In this document: one piece after another, positions 17,349 through 26,799 of the stretch
Numbering within the stretch: the stretch's first letter is position 1
How the letters are laid out: every line of letters begins with the position of its first letter
NCBI RefSeq assembly: GCF_023701485.1
Contig: NZ_JAMQBK010000051.1
Span: 1 to 64,000, forward strand
DNA length: 64,000 bases
Direction: 5' to 3'
Source: Aporhodopirellula aestuarii
GTDB taxonomy: Bacteria > Planctomycetota > Planctomycetia > Pirellulales > Pirellulaceae
Notes under the pieces: model-generated
What the model was told of the DNA's origin: nothing
What the model saw: the letters and a program-made list of their open reading frames with translations, nothing else
Database searches by the model: none
Made by a program: the position numbers and the translations under genes

Positions 17349-18557
17349 TTAGAACTCGCCATCGACGACTTCCTTGGAGGCGCGCGTGCCGATTGCACCC
17401 CACAAGCCATAAGGACTCCTCGCCCCGGGCACATTCCCTAACGTGGCGTTTCCACCTTCCCAAACCATCGCGGCGCGAGAATTCCCGGCCTCGATGGAGT
17501 CGGTGATAAACTTGACAGCACCGTCTCCCATGAGAATGTGCGCGCCACCCTGGTGACGGCTTGTTGCCGAAGCCAACGTGTCTCCCGTGTCACTGATCGA
17601 GCAGACCTCCGAATTCGGTGGCAGGATCGTGTAGAAGCCACCGTAATAGGGAAGGTATTCAGCCCATCGGTAACCGCGGCCTTCGACGGCAGAGAACACA
17701 GGCGTTCCCGAGGCCCAGAACTGAGGCCGTTGTGCGTCGATCAAACCGGGGGTGTCACGGCAATGCGAGGGATTATCTCGAAAGTCTTTGTCCACGCCTG
17801 TCGGACCGTCGTATCCCATCGTGCGTTTGTCTCGGTCGCCCAAGTCGGTCGCGATTTCGCCAGCGGCGACGGTGTTGGAAAGTCCGTCGAGAACGTCGCG
17901 GAAGCGAGTCACGTCGTGCGGCTGAAAGAGGCCACGATTTTTCGCCCGTGCGGCTTGAGCAAATGCTTGATCTTGTGGGTACGGCAAACGAGTCGCAGAC
18001 GACCGAACAATTATCGATCCATCCCGACCGTCGTAGGTGCAATCACCCAAGCAAGCGACGTAGTTCGTTCGTCCCAATGACGGCAGCCCGACACCGGGAT
18101 CACTCGGACAACGAAACGAAGGAATGTCTGTCGCCCAAGGGCTGTATTGGTCTTTATCCGGCGTTGGTCCCATCGGCGGGTACTGGACGCCGTTGCGGTC
18201 GTATGGATTCGAAATGGTTTCCCAAATCGCTTGTTGCTCCACAAACGGAGTGATGCCGACCAGATAGCTCAAACGTCGGTTCGCAGAATTGCTCGTGTTG
18301 GACCAAATGTTTCGCGGGGTCGGATGGTGGGTTCCCGCACCGTGTAATGGCAACTGATTGTACGCGGAGTGGTAATTGTGAATCGCCAGCCCAATTTGTT
18401 TGAAATTGTTGCTGCAGCTCATTCGCCGCGCTGCTTCACGAGCCGCTTGGACCGCCGGCAAAAGAAGTCCAACCAAAACACCGATGATCGCGATGACAAC
18501 AAGCAGCTCCACTAACGTGAAACCAGACGGTTCGCTTCGACGATTACGAGATCGCAT
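17349..18557 (-). CDS. DUF1559 family protein with type IV prepilin-like N-terminus
   Basis: About 402 residues. The N-terminus has a prepilin-type cleavage site (SGFTLVELLVVIAIIGVLVG) with Gly12 before the cleaved bond and Glu at mature position 5. The family signature VQAAREAARRMSC...NFKQIGLAIHNYH follows. The C-terminal region carries the H-x(n)-G-type motif (GGAHILMGDGAVKFI). Such proteins occur in dozens of copies in planctomycete genomes and are presumed pseudopilin-like surface proteins. The ATG at 18557 is chosen because AAAGGA sits 8 bases upstream and the basic pre-N segment MRSRNRR starts there. It is divergent from the ECF sigma gene and followed by a small lipoprotein gene. Confidence 0.93.
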   Translation of the reverse strand: MRSRNRRSEPSGFTLVELLVVIAIIGVLVGLLLPAVQAAREAARRMSCSNNFKQIGLAIHNYHSAYNQLPLHGAGTHHPTPRNIWSNTSNSANRRLSYLVGITPFVEQQAIWETISNPYDRNGVQYPPMGPTPDKDQYSPWATDIPSFRCPSDPGVGLPSLGRTNYVACLGDCTYDGRDGSIIVRSSATRLPYPQDQAFAQAARAKNRGLFQPHDVTRFRDVLDGLSNTVAAGEIATDLGDRDKRTMGYDGPTGVDKDFRDNPSHCRDTPGLIDAQRPQFWASGTPVFSAVEGRGYRWAEYLPYYGGFYTILPPNSEVCSISDTGDTLASATSRHQGGAHILMGDGAVKFITDSIEAGNSRAAMVWEGGNATLGNVPGARSPYGLWGAIGTRASKEVVDGEF

Positions 18558-18927
18558 GTACAGTTCCTTTAAAATGAATCGAAATTTCTGGCTTTCGCGA
18601 GATTGTTCGCGGCCTACTGACCGGACGGACTTAAAACGACATTGTGTTTGGATAACTCCGTACACGGCCCTTAATGGGAAAGGGCATACCTCTAATCATT
18701 TTGGACACCATTTCTTTCATTTTGAGCACTATTTTCGGTAACGAGTCAGATTTGATTTTTGGAACAATCACCTTGTACAAACAATGTCCAAAATGGGCCC
18801 GCCGCGCCCTATACAGATAGCCGGTCGTGGTACAGCATCACCTCGATGACACCACCCCATGGCGAGTGAACAAACAATGTCGAGTGAACAAACGCCAATC
18901 AATTCCTAGAACGCCTCGTCTCCTTTC
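18558..18927. promoter_or_regulatory. divergent regulatory region with inverted and direct repeats
   Basis: 370 bases between the DUF1559 and ECF sigma genes. CATTTTGGACA at 18697-18707 is repeated in inverse at 18785-18795 (TGTCCAAAATG). CGAGTGAACAAAC occurs at 18863-18875 and again at 18881-18893, one 18-base period apart; AACAAACAATGTC-like sequence also occurs near 18775. The region is more AT-rich than its surroundings. These are candidate promoter or operator sites, not proven ones. Confidence 0.45.
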
Positions 18928-19461
18928 ATGTCACTTGATTCAGAACATTCCGAATTCGCACGGCTGATCGCGCAGCATCAGCGGTCGATTCAGGGATATA
19001 TCCTCGCGAATGTTCCGCGATGGGGTGACGCCGACGAAATCTGGCAGGAAACCAGCGTCCGATTGTGGCTCGAATTCGATAAATTCGAACGCGGCTCCAA
19101 CTTCGCAGCCTGGGCGATCCGGGTCGCTCACTTCGAAATTCTGACCTGGCGAAAAAAGGTTAGCCGCAGTCGTTTGATCTTCGGGGAAGACTTCATTGAG
19201 TGCCTCGCGGACCAACAAGAACAATTCACCACCCCACAGGCGCAGGACCGTCTCAAAGCGCTCGACCAATGTCTCGAAAACAGCACTGACCAGCAGCGTG
19301 AGTTGCTGTCACGTTTTTACGAACCGGATCGCCAAGTGCACGAAATCGCCGAAGCAATGAAGTGCAGCGTGGATGCGGTCTACAAATCGGCCCAACGGAT
19401 TCGCAAAATGCTTAGGCAATGTATCGAACACCGACTTCAAAATGCGGAGTTGCCGTCATGA
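18928..19461 (+). CDS. ECF-type RNA polymerase sigma factor
   Basis: A 177-residue extracytoplasmic-function sigma factor. Region 2 covers about 15-85, with the -10-recognising segment ADEIWQETSVRLWLEFDKF and the region 2.4 part FAAWAIRVAHFEILTWRKK. Region 4 with a helix-turn-helix covers about 120-165 (QVHEIAEAMKCSVDAVYKS). It resembles the planctomycete/verrucomicrobial ECF group. Its stop overlaps the start of the FecR-type gene by ATGA, so the two are translationally coupled and likely form a sigma/membrane-regulator pair. The divergent DUF1559 gene is a possible target. Confidence 0.94.
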   Translation: MSLDSEHSEFARLIAQHQRSIQGYILANVPRWGDADEIWQETSVRLWLEFDKFERGSNFAAWAIRVAHFEILTWRKKVSRSRLIFGEDFIECLADQQEQFTTPQAQDRLKALDQCLENSTDQQRELLSRFYEPDRQVHEIAEAMKCSVDAVYKSAQRIRKMLRQCIEHRLQNAELPS

Positions 19462-21008
19462 GCATGCCACCTGAGGAATCAAGGCGTTTCGACGTCATCC
19501 ATGAACTCGTCACCCGTCAACTCGATGGGACGGCGAGTGAAGCCGACGAGCAACAACTGCATGATGCCGTCACCAACGATGCTGAGATGCGGAACGGATA
19601 CATCCGCTACATGCAGGAACTGACACATATCACGGCGCGACTCGTTCATCCAAAAACGCCGAACGACTTTTCGAAATCAAGCGTGCTTGCGGCCACGACG
19701 ACCGATCAGCCCCGCGTCACTGAAAACAGCCCGATCATTGCCACGCCACCAAATACCGGCGCGGCGTCCAATCCGTTTTCGTCGTGGATGATCACGGCCA
19801 GCGTTCTGGCCGCATCGGTATTGCTGATCATTTCTTTCGCCGTGCAGTCCGGCGTTCGCTTGGGCGAAGAACATGACATTCCGTTTGATGCCGGCCGACA
19901 ACTCGCAGCCTCCGATTCACCCAAATCGTTGGACGGAATCGAGGTGGCGACGTTGACGGAATGCATCAACGTGAAGTGGGACAGCAAAAGGAACGCCGTC
20001 GAGGAACTTAGCCGCGTGGCGGTCGGCCAGAAACTCGAACTACGCGAGGGCCGCATCAAACTGGTGTTTGATACGGGCGTGGAGGCGCTGGTGTTGGCAC
20101 CGTGCCTCTTGAAATTGCAAGACCGCAATCGCGTCTACTGCACCTATGGGCGAATCACGGCCAAGGCATCCGAAGGCGGTAAAGGGTTTGAAATCGAAAC
20201 ACCCGTGGCACGGGTGACCGACCTGGGAACCGAATTCGGGATCGCCATTAGTGACACCGGCGAAACCGAGGTTGCTGTGTTCGAAGGCGAGGTCGATGTG
20301 GAACTCGGATCGGCAAACCAACGTAGCTTGCCCGGACGCATCGCCAAAAAAGAACATCTCGTTCAAGGCCAAGCGACACTCGTCGACCATCAGGGCCAAT
20401 CCCGAAGAGTGTTCTCAATAGACAATCAGCGAATGCCAGGCGTCCGTGATCTCGCACCACTGCATCATGATCAACCGGTCATCTCTGCGGTACGAGACAA
20501 CATCAGCGAGCGACAACCTGAAAGCCGCATGTTCTATCGCATCGTCCATGCGGGGCTGCGTGAAGACAGCCGTGCGTTTATCGATCGAGAACATCAATGG
20601 AACGGAATTGCCCCCGAAGGCATGCCCCGAGAACTATTGGGCGCCGATTACGTGATGCCGTTTAATGACGACAAATTTGTCGGCGACCTGCGTGTGCAAG
20701 TTTCGATCGCCCGACCATCCACCGTCTACATCTTCTTTGACAACAACACCCAGCCGCCCGAGTGGCTGACGAGCGAGTTCGTGGACACGGGGTTACGGAT
20801 CGGGCTCGACGAAGGGGCGAACCGTTTTAAACCGAAGAAAAAAGTTGCCGTCGGCCCCGCGGCAAGCATCGATAACACGTTTTCAATTTGGAAACGTTTC
20901 GTCGACAATCCCCAGGAAATCGAACTCGGTTCGTTCGAACGGCCAACTGACTTCAAACGTTCCTACAACATGTACGGAATCGCAGCGGTTGCGCGTTCCA
21001 AACCATAA
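19458..21008 (+). CDS. FecR-domain transmembrane regulator (anti-sigma-like)
   Basis: 516 residues from the ATG at 19458. The N-terminal ~100 residues are cytoplasmic and helical (QLDGTASEADEQQLHDAV), a length and composition typical of planctomycete FecR partners of ECF sigma factors. One membrane helix lies at about 109-129. A FecR domain follows at about 200-290 (LGTEFGIAISDTGETEVAVFEGEVDV). The C-terminal ~200 residues form an additional extracellular beta-rich region of unknown type. The start overlaps the sigma gene stop by ATGA. I infer it senses an extracytoplasmic signal and controls the sigma factor; FecR proteins can be inhibitory or required, and sequence does not say which. Confidence 0.9.
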   Translation: MSMPPEESRRFDVIHELVTRQLDGTASEADEQQLHDAVTNDAEMRNGYIRYMQELTHITARLVHPKTPNDFSKSSVLAATTTDQPRVTENSPIIATPPNTGAASNPFSSWMITASVLAASVLLIISFAVQSGVRLGEEHDIPFDAGRQLAASDSPKSLDGIEVATLTECINVKWDSKRNAVEELSRVAVGQKLELREGRIKLVFDTGVEALVLAPCLLKLQDRNRVYCTYGRITAKASEGGKGFEIETPVARVTDLGTEFGIAISDTGETEVAVFEGEVDVELGSANQRSLPGRIAKKEHLVQGQATLVDHQGQSRRVFSIDNQRMPGVRDLAPLHHDQPVISAVRDNISERQPESRMFYRIVHAGLREDSRAFIDREHQWNGIAPEGMPRELLGADYVMPFNDDKFVGDLRVQVSIARPSTVYIFFDNNTQPPEWLTSEFVDTGLRIGLDEGANRFKPKKKVAVGPAASIDNTFSIWKRFVDNPQEIELGSFERPTDFKRSYNMYGIAAVARSKP

Positions 21009-21123
21009 AGCGTCACGCTTCGCCGATCGTTCGATGCGTACGATCATCGCGAGCGTTTGCATCCTGGCGTGCCGAGAGCCTAGACGACTTCCGCTGCCTC
21101 TGAATTTGCGATCGGGTTCGATA

Positions 21124-22671
21124 TTAGTTTTCGAGCGGGCGGGCCTGTAAGCTCCAACTGTGCAGCATGCCGAAGCGATCGCTGCGGGTGCCTCGAATCA
21201 CCAATTGCCAAATGCCTTTGACCGATTTTCCGTTGAAGATCGAAAGCCCCGGTTCGCGTTTGAGCAGTCCTTCGGGAATGTAGCTGCCCTCAAAAGGCGG
21301 CCTACCCTTGACGATCGGATTGGTCGCTTGGTCGTCAAAGATCGTTTCGTTGAAGTTGTCATCCGTTCCACCCACTTCGGTGAACAGTTCGATCCGTTCA
21401 CCGCCCGGTCCGGTCAGGTACGCGTCCAAATATCCGGTGTACGAATGCGTGATCGACAGCTGCACGTTGAGATCCGCGATCAAGAAGTCTTCGTCGATTT
21501 CGATTTCTGAAATCACCGTGCGTCCAGGCGGCAAAGCCACTCCTTCGTCGCAGCGGAAGGTGCCACCGACCGCAGCCCGCAATCCCATCAGTTCAGCGGT
21601 CGTGATCAGCCCATCGTCGTTGGCGTCCCATGACACAAATTCGGCGATCGTCTCCGGTGTCGGCTCGGGCGCGAACTCGGCGAGCGAAACCTGATTGTCG
21701 CGGTCAATGTCGCGTTCATAGAACCAGCCGGGAATGCCTTCATTGAGGCCACCGACCTCCTCTTGAACCTGCTCCAAATGTTGATGGAGTTCTTCACGAG
21801 AAATTTCACCATTTCGATCCAGGTCCATCTCGGCGACGGGCATGCCTAGTCGAGCCGATTCTTCGCGTTCGAGTTTTCCGTTTCGGTTCAGATCGAATCG
21901 CCCCATGATGCTCGCCGACAACCACTGCGTCGTACCGCCCCGGGCGCGTCGGCCGCGGTAATCATCGCTGCGTGAGACCGTCTTGGACGGCTCGATCCCG
22001 GTGCCCGCACGCTTCACCTTTTGCAACAACTCGCTAGATTCGCTGGACAACATCCGACGCCGCGCATAACGCTGGGCGAGTTCCAAGCGGCTGAGGCGAT
22101 CGTCCTTGTTCAAGTCATCGGCGAATGGATCGCGATGCGTCCAATCCCCACGCCGAGCTTCATCACGATCAATCGTCCCGTCACGGTCGCGATCATAACG
22201 GCGCAACGATTTCTCAGCCTCGTCCAGGTCGCCTTCGGTATACGGGTATTTCACATCTCCGATTCCAAACTCGGGAACGAGCGGCTCGTGGCGTGCCGTT
22301 CCGAAGGGACGCAACTGCCCGACCCGTTCGGGACGCACCTCTTCGCGGGCGACACCGTTTTGTTTGGCGTAGTAGATCCGCGCGGCTTCTTGCAGTTTAT
22401 CGATCCGGTTGGGGCGGTCGAGCGACATTCGCCGTGCCTCAGCGATGCGTTCGAGATAAGGCCGTGCCAGCGGGGTGATTTCTTTCGGGTCAATCTCCCC
22501 ATTACCGTTTGTGTCCAGCTGCTCGAGCGATTCACGAAGCCCGGCTTGGGCGAAAACACGCTGGCCACCGCCGCAGACGATCATCATGATCGCAACGACA
22601 AACAACCATCGCAGCGAGGCCGCGATGAACACTTTCTGACGGGGAGAATCTGAGAGAGACAAGTGATCCAT
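21124..22671 (-). CDS. secreted protein with about seven EF-hands and a C-terminal P (proprotein convertase) domain
   Basis: 515 residues with an N-terminal hydrophobic leader at about 20-41 (LFVVAIMMIVCGG...VFA). Calcium-loop-like segments are readable: LDTNGNGEIDPKEI, DRDRDGTIDRDEA, DLNKDDRLSRLEL, DLNRNGKLEREES, DLDRNGEISREEL, DIDRDNQVSLAEF and DANDDGLITTAEL. Residues about 385-510 form a P/Homo B domain (LNVQLSITHSYTGYLDAYLTG ... GIWQLVIRG). No protease domain is present, unlike most P-domain proteins. It begins three bases after the stop of the secretin-N-like gene, so the two form an operon. Likely a calcium-dependent surface or scaffold protein. Confidence 0.9.
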   Translation of the reverse strand: MDHLSLSDSPRQKVFIAASLRWLFVVAIMMIVCGGGQRVFAQAGLRESLEQLDTNGNGEIDPKEITPLARPYLERIAEARRMSLDRPNRIDKLQEAARIYYAKQNGVAREEVRPERVGQLRPFGTARHEPLVPEFGIGDVKYPYTEGDLDEAEKSLRRYDRDRDGTIDRDEARRGDWTHRDPFADDLNKDDRLSRLELAQRYARRRMLSSESSELLQKVKRAGTGIEPSKTVSRSDDYRGRRARGGTTQWLSASIMGRFDLNRNGKLEREESARLGMPVAEMDLDRNGEISREELHQHLEQVQEEVGGLNEGIPGWFYERDIDRDNQVSLAEFAPEPTPETIAEFVSWDANDDGLITTAELMGLRAAVGGTFRCDEGVALPPGRTVISEIEIDEDFLIADLNVQLSITHSYTGYLDAYLTGPGGERIELFTEVGGTDDNFNETIFDDQATNPIVKGRPPFEGSYIPEGLLKREPGLSIFNGKSVKGIWQLVIRGTRSDRFGMLHSWSLQARPLEN

Positions 22672-22674
22672 AAC

Positions 22675-25569
22675 TTATCGTCCTGTTTTCGATCGCGATC
22701 GGTCGGATGTCGAACGGCTGCTCCGCGAAGTTTCGATCAACATTCCTTGCAGCGCCTCTTCGACAACGTACACGTTGCTAGGCACAACAACTTCGATCGC
22801 CTGTTCACCACGTGTGTCAATCAAACTCACCAGCTCCTCCACCTCTTTCAAAAGGCTGTCGGGAGCTGTGATCACGAGTGAATTGCTTGGCTCGTGGACG
22901 GCGACGGTCATCTTCGGTGCAAGATCCTTTGGTTGCGATGCCGCTTTGGCCAGCGCCGCGAGTTTTTGAGTCGCAGCGTCGTTTTTTGCGGTCCGAGGGT
23001 CCGCGGGCTTGGCTTTAGCAGCTTGGGCACTGGATTCCTTTTCGCTCGCCACAACCCGGCTACCGAACGCTTGCCGGATCACTTCGGCGGCTTCGGTCGC
23101 CTTAATGTTCACCAGCTCAATCACTCGTGGCCGACCGTTCGTCAGCACATCGGCGATTCCTTCGGGTTTGTCGATGATTTGCAAGTAGTTTTCGATCCGC
23201 TCGATGTCGTCGGTCGATCCCTGTGCGATCAAACGATTGAGCCGAGTATCAGCGACCACCGTCATCGCACCGCTGGTCAACGTCAACGTTCCTTCGGAGG
23301 TCGAAAGAAAACTGCCCGACAAGAACGACGACTGCGCGGACAGATAACCGTTGACGAGCGTTCCCATGTCGGATTCTTTGGCGGACTCGCCACCATCGAG
23401 CAGTTTGGCAAGCATCCGCAATGCGTCATCGGCTTTCGTGTACTGCATATAAAACACGATCGGCTTGGACGTTGAGACATCGGCAGGCCCCGAGATCACC
23501 CGGACCAATTCCTCGAATTGATCGAGCGCATCGATGTCGTGCGACTGCAGGAGGAGCCCTCGCGAAGTCACTTGGCAACGGATCGGAGGCTCCTGGCCAT
23601 AGAACGACGCGTCGACTTTACCCACGAGTTCACGCTGGCGACTGACGTTGGTGAACGACTGGTCGTCACGTTGCGAGTCCGTCGGGCGATTCACCCGGGG
23701 GCTTTCGCTCGGTTTCGAAATGGATTGATCTTCGTGCACTTGGCCGGGAACGCGTTCGGTCGGTATCGAATCCCAATCGTCACCCGAAATCCTCGAAATC
23801 GGATTGCCGCCTCGCCAAAATTGAATCGCGGTTTGCAAGATACGCTCGGATCGTTCGCTGGGGATCGGCAACACCCGCAGGTCTTTGCCGACGCTTCCCG
23901 ATTCGGAGGATTCGAGGTCTGCAATGATCTTTTTAATCTGTTCGATTTGTGGTCGTTTGGCCCGAACAAACAATCGCCGGTTCCCCGCGTCGGCATCGAT
24001 TTTGGGTAGATTTTCGTAGTCTTCCGCGTCTTCGTCGAGCAAGCCGGTGGGTAGGTCGAGCATCTGCTCGAGCAAACTGATCGCGTAATAGGCATCGATG
24101 TTCTTGAGCTGGATGACTTCGAAATCGGCGTCGGTAGCCTGTAACTGCTCCACCGTCATTTCGATTTCGCGTTGGGTTTGAGCGTCCGCAAGCGCGACGA
24201 TGCTACCGGCCATTTGGTCCATCGATAATCGAACCGGTTTCCCCGCCAGCAACGTTTGCAGCACGTCGTAAACCATTTCCACGTTGCCGCCCGCGACGAG
24301 GTGCGATTTCAGAACCGAATCACGTTGTACTTGCTCCGCCTCTGGATCGGGTTGATCGATCGCCGCGACTAAACCCTCGATGACTTTAATTTTGTCTTCG
24401 ACACCGGTAACAAACAGATTCTTTCCGAGCACGTCGGCCGAAAGGCTCACATCGATACCGATCATTTCACCGGTGGCCAAACCGAGGTGAGGCCGCGCCA
24501 CCTCCAACACATCTTCCGCGTCGACGTGTTGTAATCGAAAGCTCTTAACCATCGTGCCGTTTTTCATCGCGGATGGATGGAACGATTCCAAGATCGATTG
24601 AACGCTGCGTAGCTTCGCGACCGTGTCGATGATCATCAATTGGTTCGTCACCGTGAGCACCGCAGGCGGCTTCATCAACTGCAATGCGGACAGTTCATTG
24701 ACCGCGTCGTCGGCTTCGAGGGTCTCCAACCGGAACAAACACTTCACGACTTCGTGGTCGTCTCTCGTGGCCAGCTCGGCGGGTGTCACCATCTCAGCGA
24801 TCGCGTTGAGCTGTGACAAACTGCGAGGGTCTGTCAGATTGATCACCGTCAACAAGTTCCCCGAACGCACCAACGCGAATCCTTCTGGGATCAGGAACAA
24901 GTTCACCCGGTTGATTGCTTCCTCGGGCCTGAACGCACCCGCGTCGTTGTACGTGAAGCTGCCGGTAGGCAACTCTCCGAACTGCAGAGCCAGCCCAGCT
25001 TCATCGGCAACCCATTCGATCACGTCCCGCCACGGAGCCGCGTTGAATGAAAACCGGATCTCGGAGTCGGACAAGAGCGAGGCCGGAGCATCGGAAGGAA
25101 GAGGCTCTGCAAGCGTCCCCTCGTCATCGACGTCGGACGGCATGGCGTCAAACGGCTGCAACGCATTCTCGGTCGTTTCAGAATTCCCTGGCGTGATGAT
25201 GGCCGGCATATCGTCACCGGCTGCCACGTCCTGCGGTGGCTCCACGGTCTCTACGACTTCTGCTGTCTCGGGCAGTGTTGGCGGCATGATCGGTGTCCGC
25301 ACGACCTGTGGCTGAACTTCCGGCTCTTGCGTTTCCGGTTGTTCAGTTTCCGGTAGTTCGATGGCGGGTTGCGGAACGTCCAATTCCGGTGCAACCGGAG
25401 ATTGTGTCACAGGAGGCTGCGTCACCGGCGTTTGGGCGACCGCCGGTGTGACACCGACAACGAGGACGGCTACCAATCGGGCATGGCGAGCCGAAATGGG
25501 GAAACGTCCGCGAAAGCCGCGAAACAACCCAAGAATGCAGGGGGCTTCGAATCTTTTCATGGGATTCAT
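22675..25569 (-). CDS. large exported protein with repeated secretin N-like domains
   Basis: 964 residues with an export leader (RLVAVLVVGVTPAVAQ), then a Pro/Glu/Thr/Val-rich low-complexity stretch to about 170. Several modules follow that resemble the N1-type domains of secretins, each ending in a ...VxxLVAxIDxP-like strand-helix: KIKVIEGLVAAIDQP, IERIENYLQIIDKP, LLKEVEELVSLID. The STN-like start (FSFNAAPWRDVIEWVADEAG) is at about 187. The C-terminal membrane beta-barrel of a true secretin is not visible; the protein ends in a Ser/Arg-rich basic tail. It may be a periplasmic ring or scaffold. Its stop is three bases from the start of the EF-hand/P-domain gene. In-frame ATG at codon 4 is an alternative start. 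Confidence 0.82.
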   Translation of the reverse strand: MNPMKRFEAPCILGLFRGFRGRFPISARHARLVAVLVVGVTPAVAQTPVTQPPVTQSPVAPELDVPQPAIELPETEQPETQEPEVQPQVVRTPIMPPTLPETAEVVETVEPPQDVAAGDDMPAIITPGNSETTENALQPFDAMPSDVDDEGTLAEPLPSDAPASLLSDSEIRFSFNAAPWRDVIEWVADEAGLALQFGELPTGSFTYNDAGAFRPEEAINRVNLFLIPEGFALVRSGNLLTVINLTDPRSLSQLNAIAEMVTPAELATRDDHEVVKCLFRLETLEADDAVNELSALQLMKPPAVLTVTNQLMIIDTVAKLRSVQSILESFHPSAMKNGTMVKSFRLQHVDAEDVLEVARPHLGLATGEMIGIDVSLSADVLGKNLFVTGVEDKIKVIEGLVAAIDQPDPEAEQVQRDSVLKSHLVAGGNVEMVYDVLQTLLAGKPVRLSMDQMAGSIVALADAQTQREIEMTVEQLQATDADFEVIQLKNIDAYYAISLLEQMLDLPTGLLDEDAEDYENLPKIDADAGNRRLFVRAKRPQIEQIKKIIADLESSESGSVGKDLRVLPIPSERSERILQTAIQFWRGGNPISRISGDDWDSIPTERVPGQVHEDQSISKPSESPRVNRPTDSQRDDQSFTNVSRQRELVGKVDASFYGQEPPIRCQVTSRGLLLQSHDIDALDQFEELVRVISGPADVSTSKPIVFYMQYTKADDALRMLAKLLDGGESAKESDMGTLVNGYLSAQSSFLSGSFLSTSEGTLTLTSGAMTVVADTRLNRLIAQGSTDDIERIENYLQIIDKPEGIADVLTNGRPRVIELVNIKATEAAEVIRQAFGSRVVASEKESSAQAAKAKPADPRTAKNDAATQKLAALAKAASQPKDLAPKMTVAVHEPSNSLVITAPDSLLKEVEELVSLIDTRGEQAIEVVVPSNVYVVEEALQGMLIETSRSSRSTSDRSRSKTGR

Positions 25570-26226
25570 TCAGGTTTTGCCACTGCGTTCTCGCTGAATT
25601 TTCACAATGAACGGTGAAAACGAGGGCCGCAAAATGGCGGTGGTAGACGCCCGAAAGCCTGAACTTTCGAAACGTAGGGGTGGGATGTCGTGCGGGAACC
25701 AAAATTCCCACGGCAGGAGCCCATAGAGTAATCGACAAACGCCCTTTGTGGCAAACGTATTTCGGCTCCCAGCGGTGAAAACTCCACCCGAAAAACACTG
25801 CGAAGCACTGCCGCAGCCTCCCTTACGAGCTGCCGATCAACCACCAAAACCGAGCATTCAACCACGTCTTGCCCATCAAAACGGTGCTTCGCCGCTCCTG
25901 AGGAGCACTTGGGCATCGCGTCACGATGCGAATCGGCCGCTCCTGGGCATCTTGGCAAGCACGGCAACGCCAACCCAGCATGTGACGTTTCGCCGCTCTT
26001 GAGTTGGCAGATCTCGGTGCTGTTCGGTGCACCCGTCACACGCTGCCACGCCCCCCGCCGCCCATTTCAACGCCCGAAAACCCTCAACTGCCACGGCCAA
26101 AAAAAAGATTTTTCGCTTTGCGAGAAACGTTGACCGAACGCGTCACTGTTTTGCCATCTATCCGTTGAGCTCCTCGCGAACAACTCGCTCAGGAACGTTC
26201 CACAACGAAAACAACCGGTTCAAAAC
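25570..26226. other. 657-bp intergenic region, divergent promoters
   Basis: Separates the minus-strand secretin-N-like gene from the plus-strand small secreted protein. Overlapping open frames exist on both strands but none has a protein-like composition or leader. A short palindrome (GCTCC TGA GGAGC) lies at 25894-25906. It presumably carries two divergent promoters; nothing else was recognised. Confidence 0.5.
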
Positions 26227-26691
26227 ATGAAAAGACTTTACACGCTGGCTTTGGCAACGGCATCGCTCACATTCTCCTCGGCGACACTCCTTTCATCCGG
26301 GAACGCGTCCGCTTGTGGTGGAGGTGGATACTACGCTCCTCCGGTGCAAAGCCATGCCTACGACGTGCCGTCGTATCCGATACACACGAGCTACTACACA
26401 ACACGTTCGTATCCAACTCATGCCCACAACCCGCCTGTGCATCACACGCCCCACACCCCCGGCGCGTCGTCCGTCACGTCCTTCCCAACTCCCTCGCCTC
26501 CAAGACCGCAAGTGTCGTTCCCGAGCAACTCATTCCCTAACAACACGTTCCCCAACTCCATCCCATCCACATTCCCTCAGGTTCAGCAACCGAATTTTCC
26601 TGGTAACTCCACCGGCGGCCCCGGCAACGCATCGGGACCATCGATCCAGCTAGGCCAGATTGGCGAAAACTCACTTCGCAACAGAGAGTAG
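26227..26691 (+). CDS. small secreted Pro/Ser/His/Tyr-rich protein
   Basis: 154 residues, not assigned to any family. The signal peptide MKRLYTLALATASLTFSSA... is clear and probably cleaved near residue 29 (NASA/CGG). The mature part starts with CGGGGYYAPP and is very rich in Pro, Ser, Thr, His, Tyr and Asn, with FPNNTFPNS-type imperfect repeats, so it is probably disordered or a cell-surface component. It is followed 49 bases later by a strong intrinsic terminator, then the CHAT-domain gene. Codon use and leader support a real gene. Confidence 0.72.
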   Translation: MKRLYTLALATASLTFSSATLLSSGNASACGGGGYYAPPVQSHAYDVPSYPIHTSYYTTRSYPTHAHNPPVHHTPHTPGASSVTSFPTPSPPRPQVSFPSNSFPNNTFPNSIPSTFPQVQQPNFPGNSTGGPGNASGPSIQLGQIGENSLRNRE

Positions 26692-26739
26692 GGTCGTACT
26701 CGCAATTCCAGTTCCGTCCGGCAATGGATCGGGCGTGTG

Positions 26740-26782
26740 TCCTGCTGTCGCGATTGCGGCAGCAGGATTTCTTGTCGTTTCA
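26740..26782 (+). terminator. intrinsic terminator between small secreted protein and CHAT genes
   Basis: A 12-base-pair stem (one T-G pair) joins 26740-26751 to 26756-26767 around the loop GATT, and is followed directly by TTTCTTGTCGTTT. Stem stability and the T-rich tail fit a Rho-independent terminator on the plus strand. It ends only about 20-30 bases before the ATG of the downstream gene, so it could also act as a leader hairpin limiting CHAT expression. Confidence 0.75.
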
Positions 26783-26799
26783 CCGTTGGAATTCGAACC

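Noticed and set aside
25602-26039. 146-codon minus-strand frame upstream of the secretin-N-like gene
   Set aside because: No leader, no recognisable domain, and overlapped by equally long frames on the other strand; treated as intergenic.
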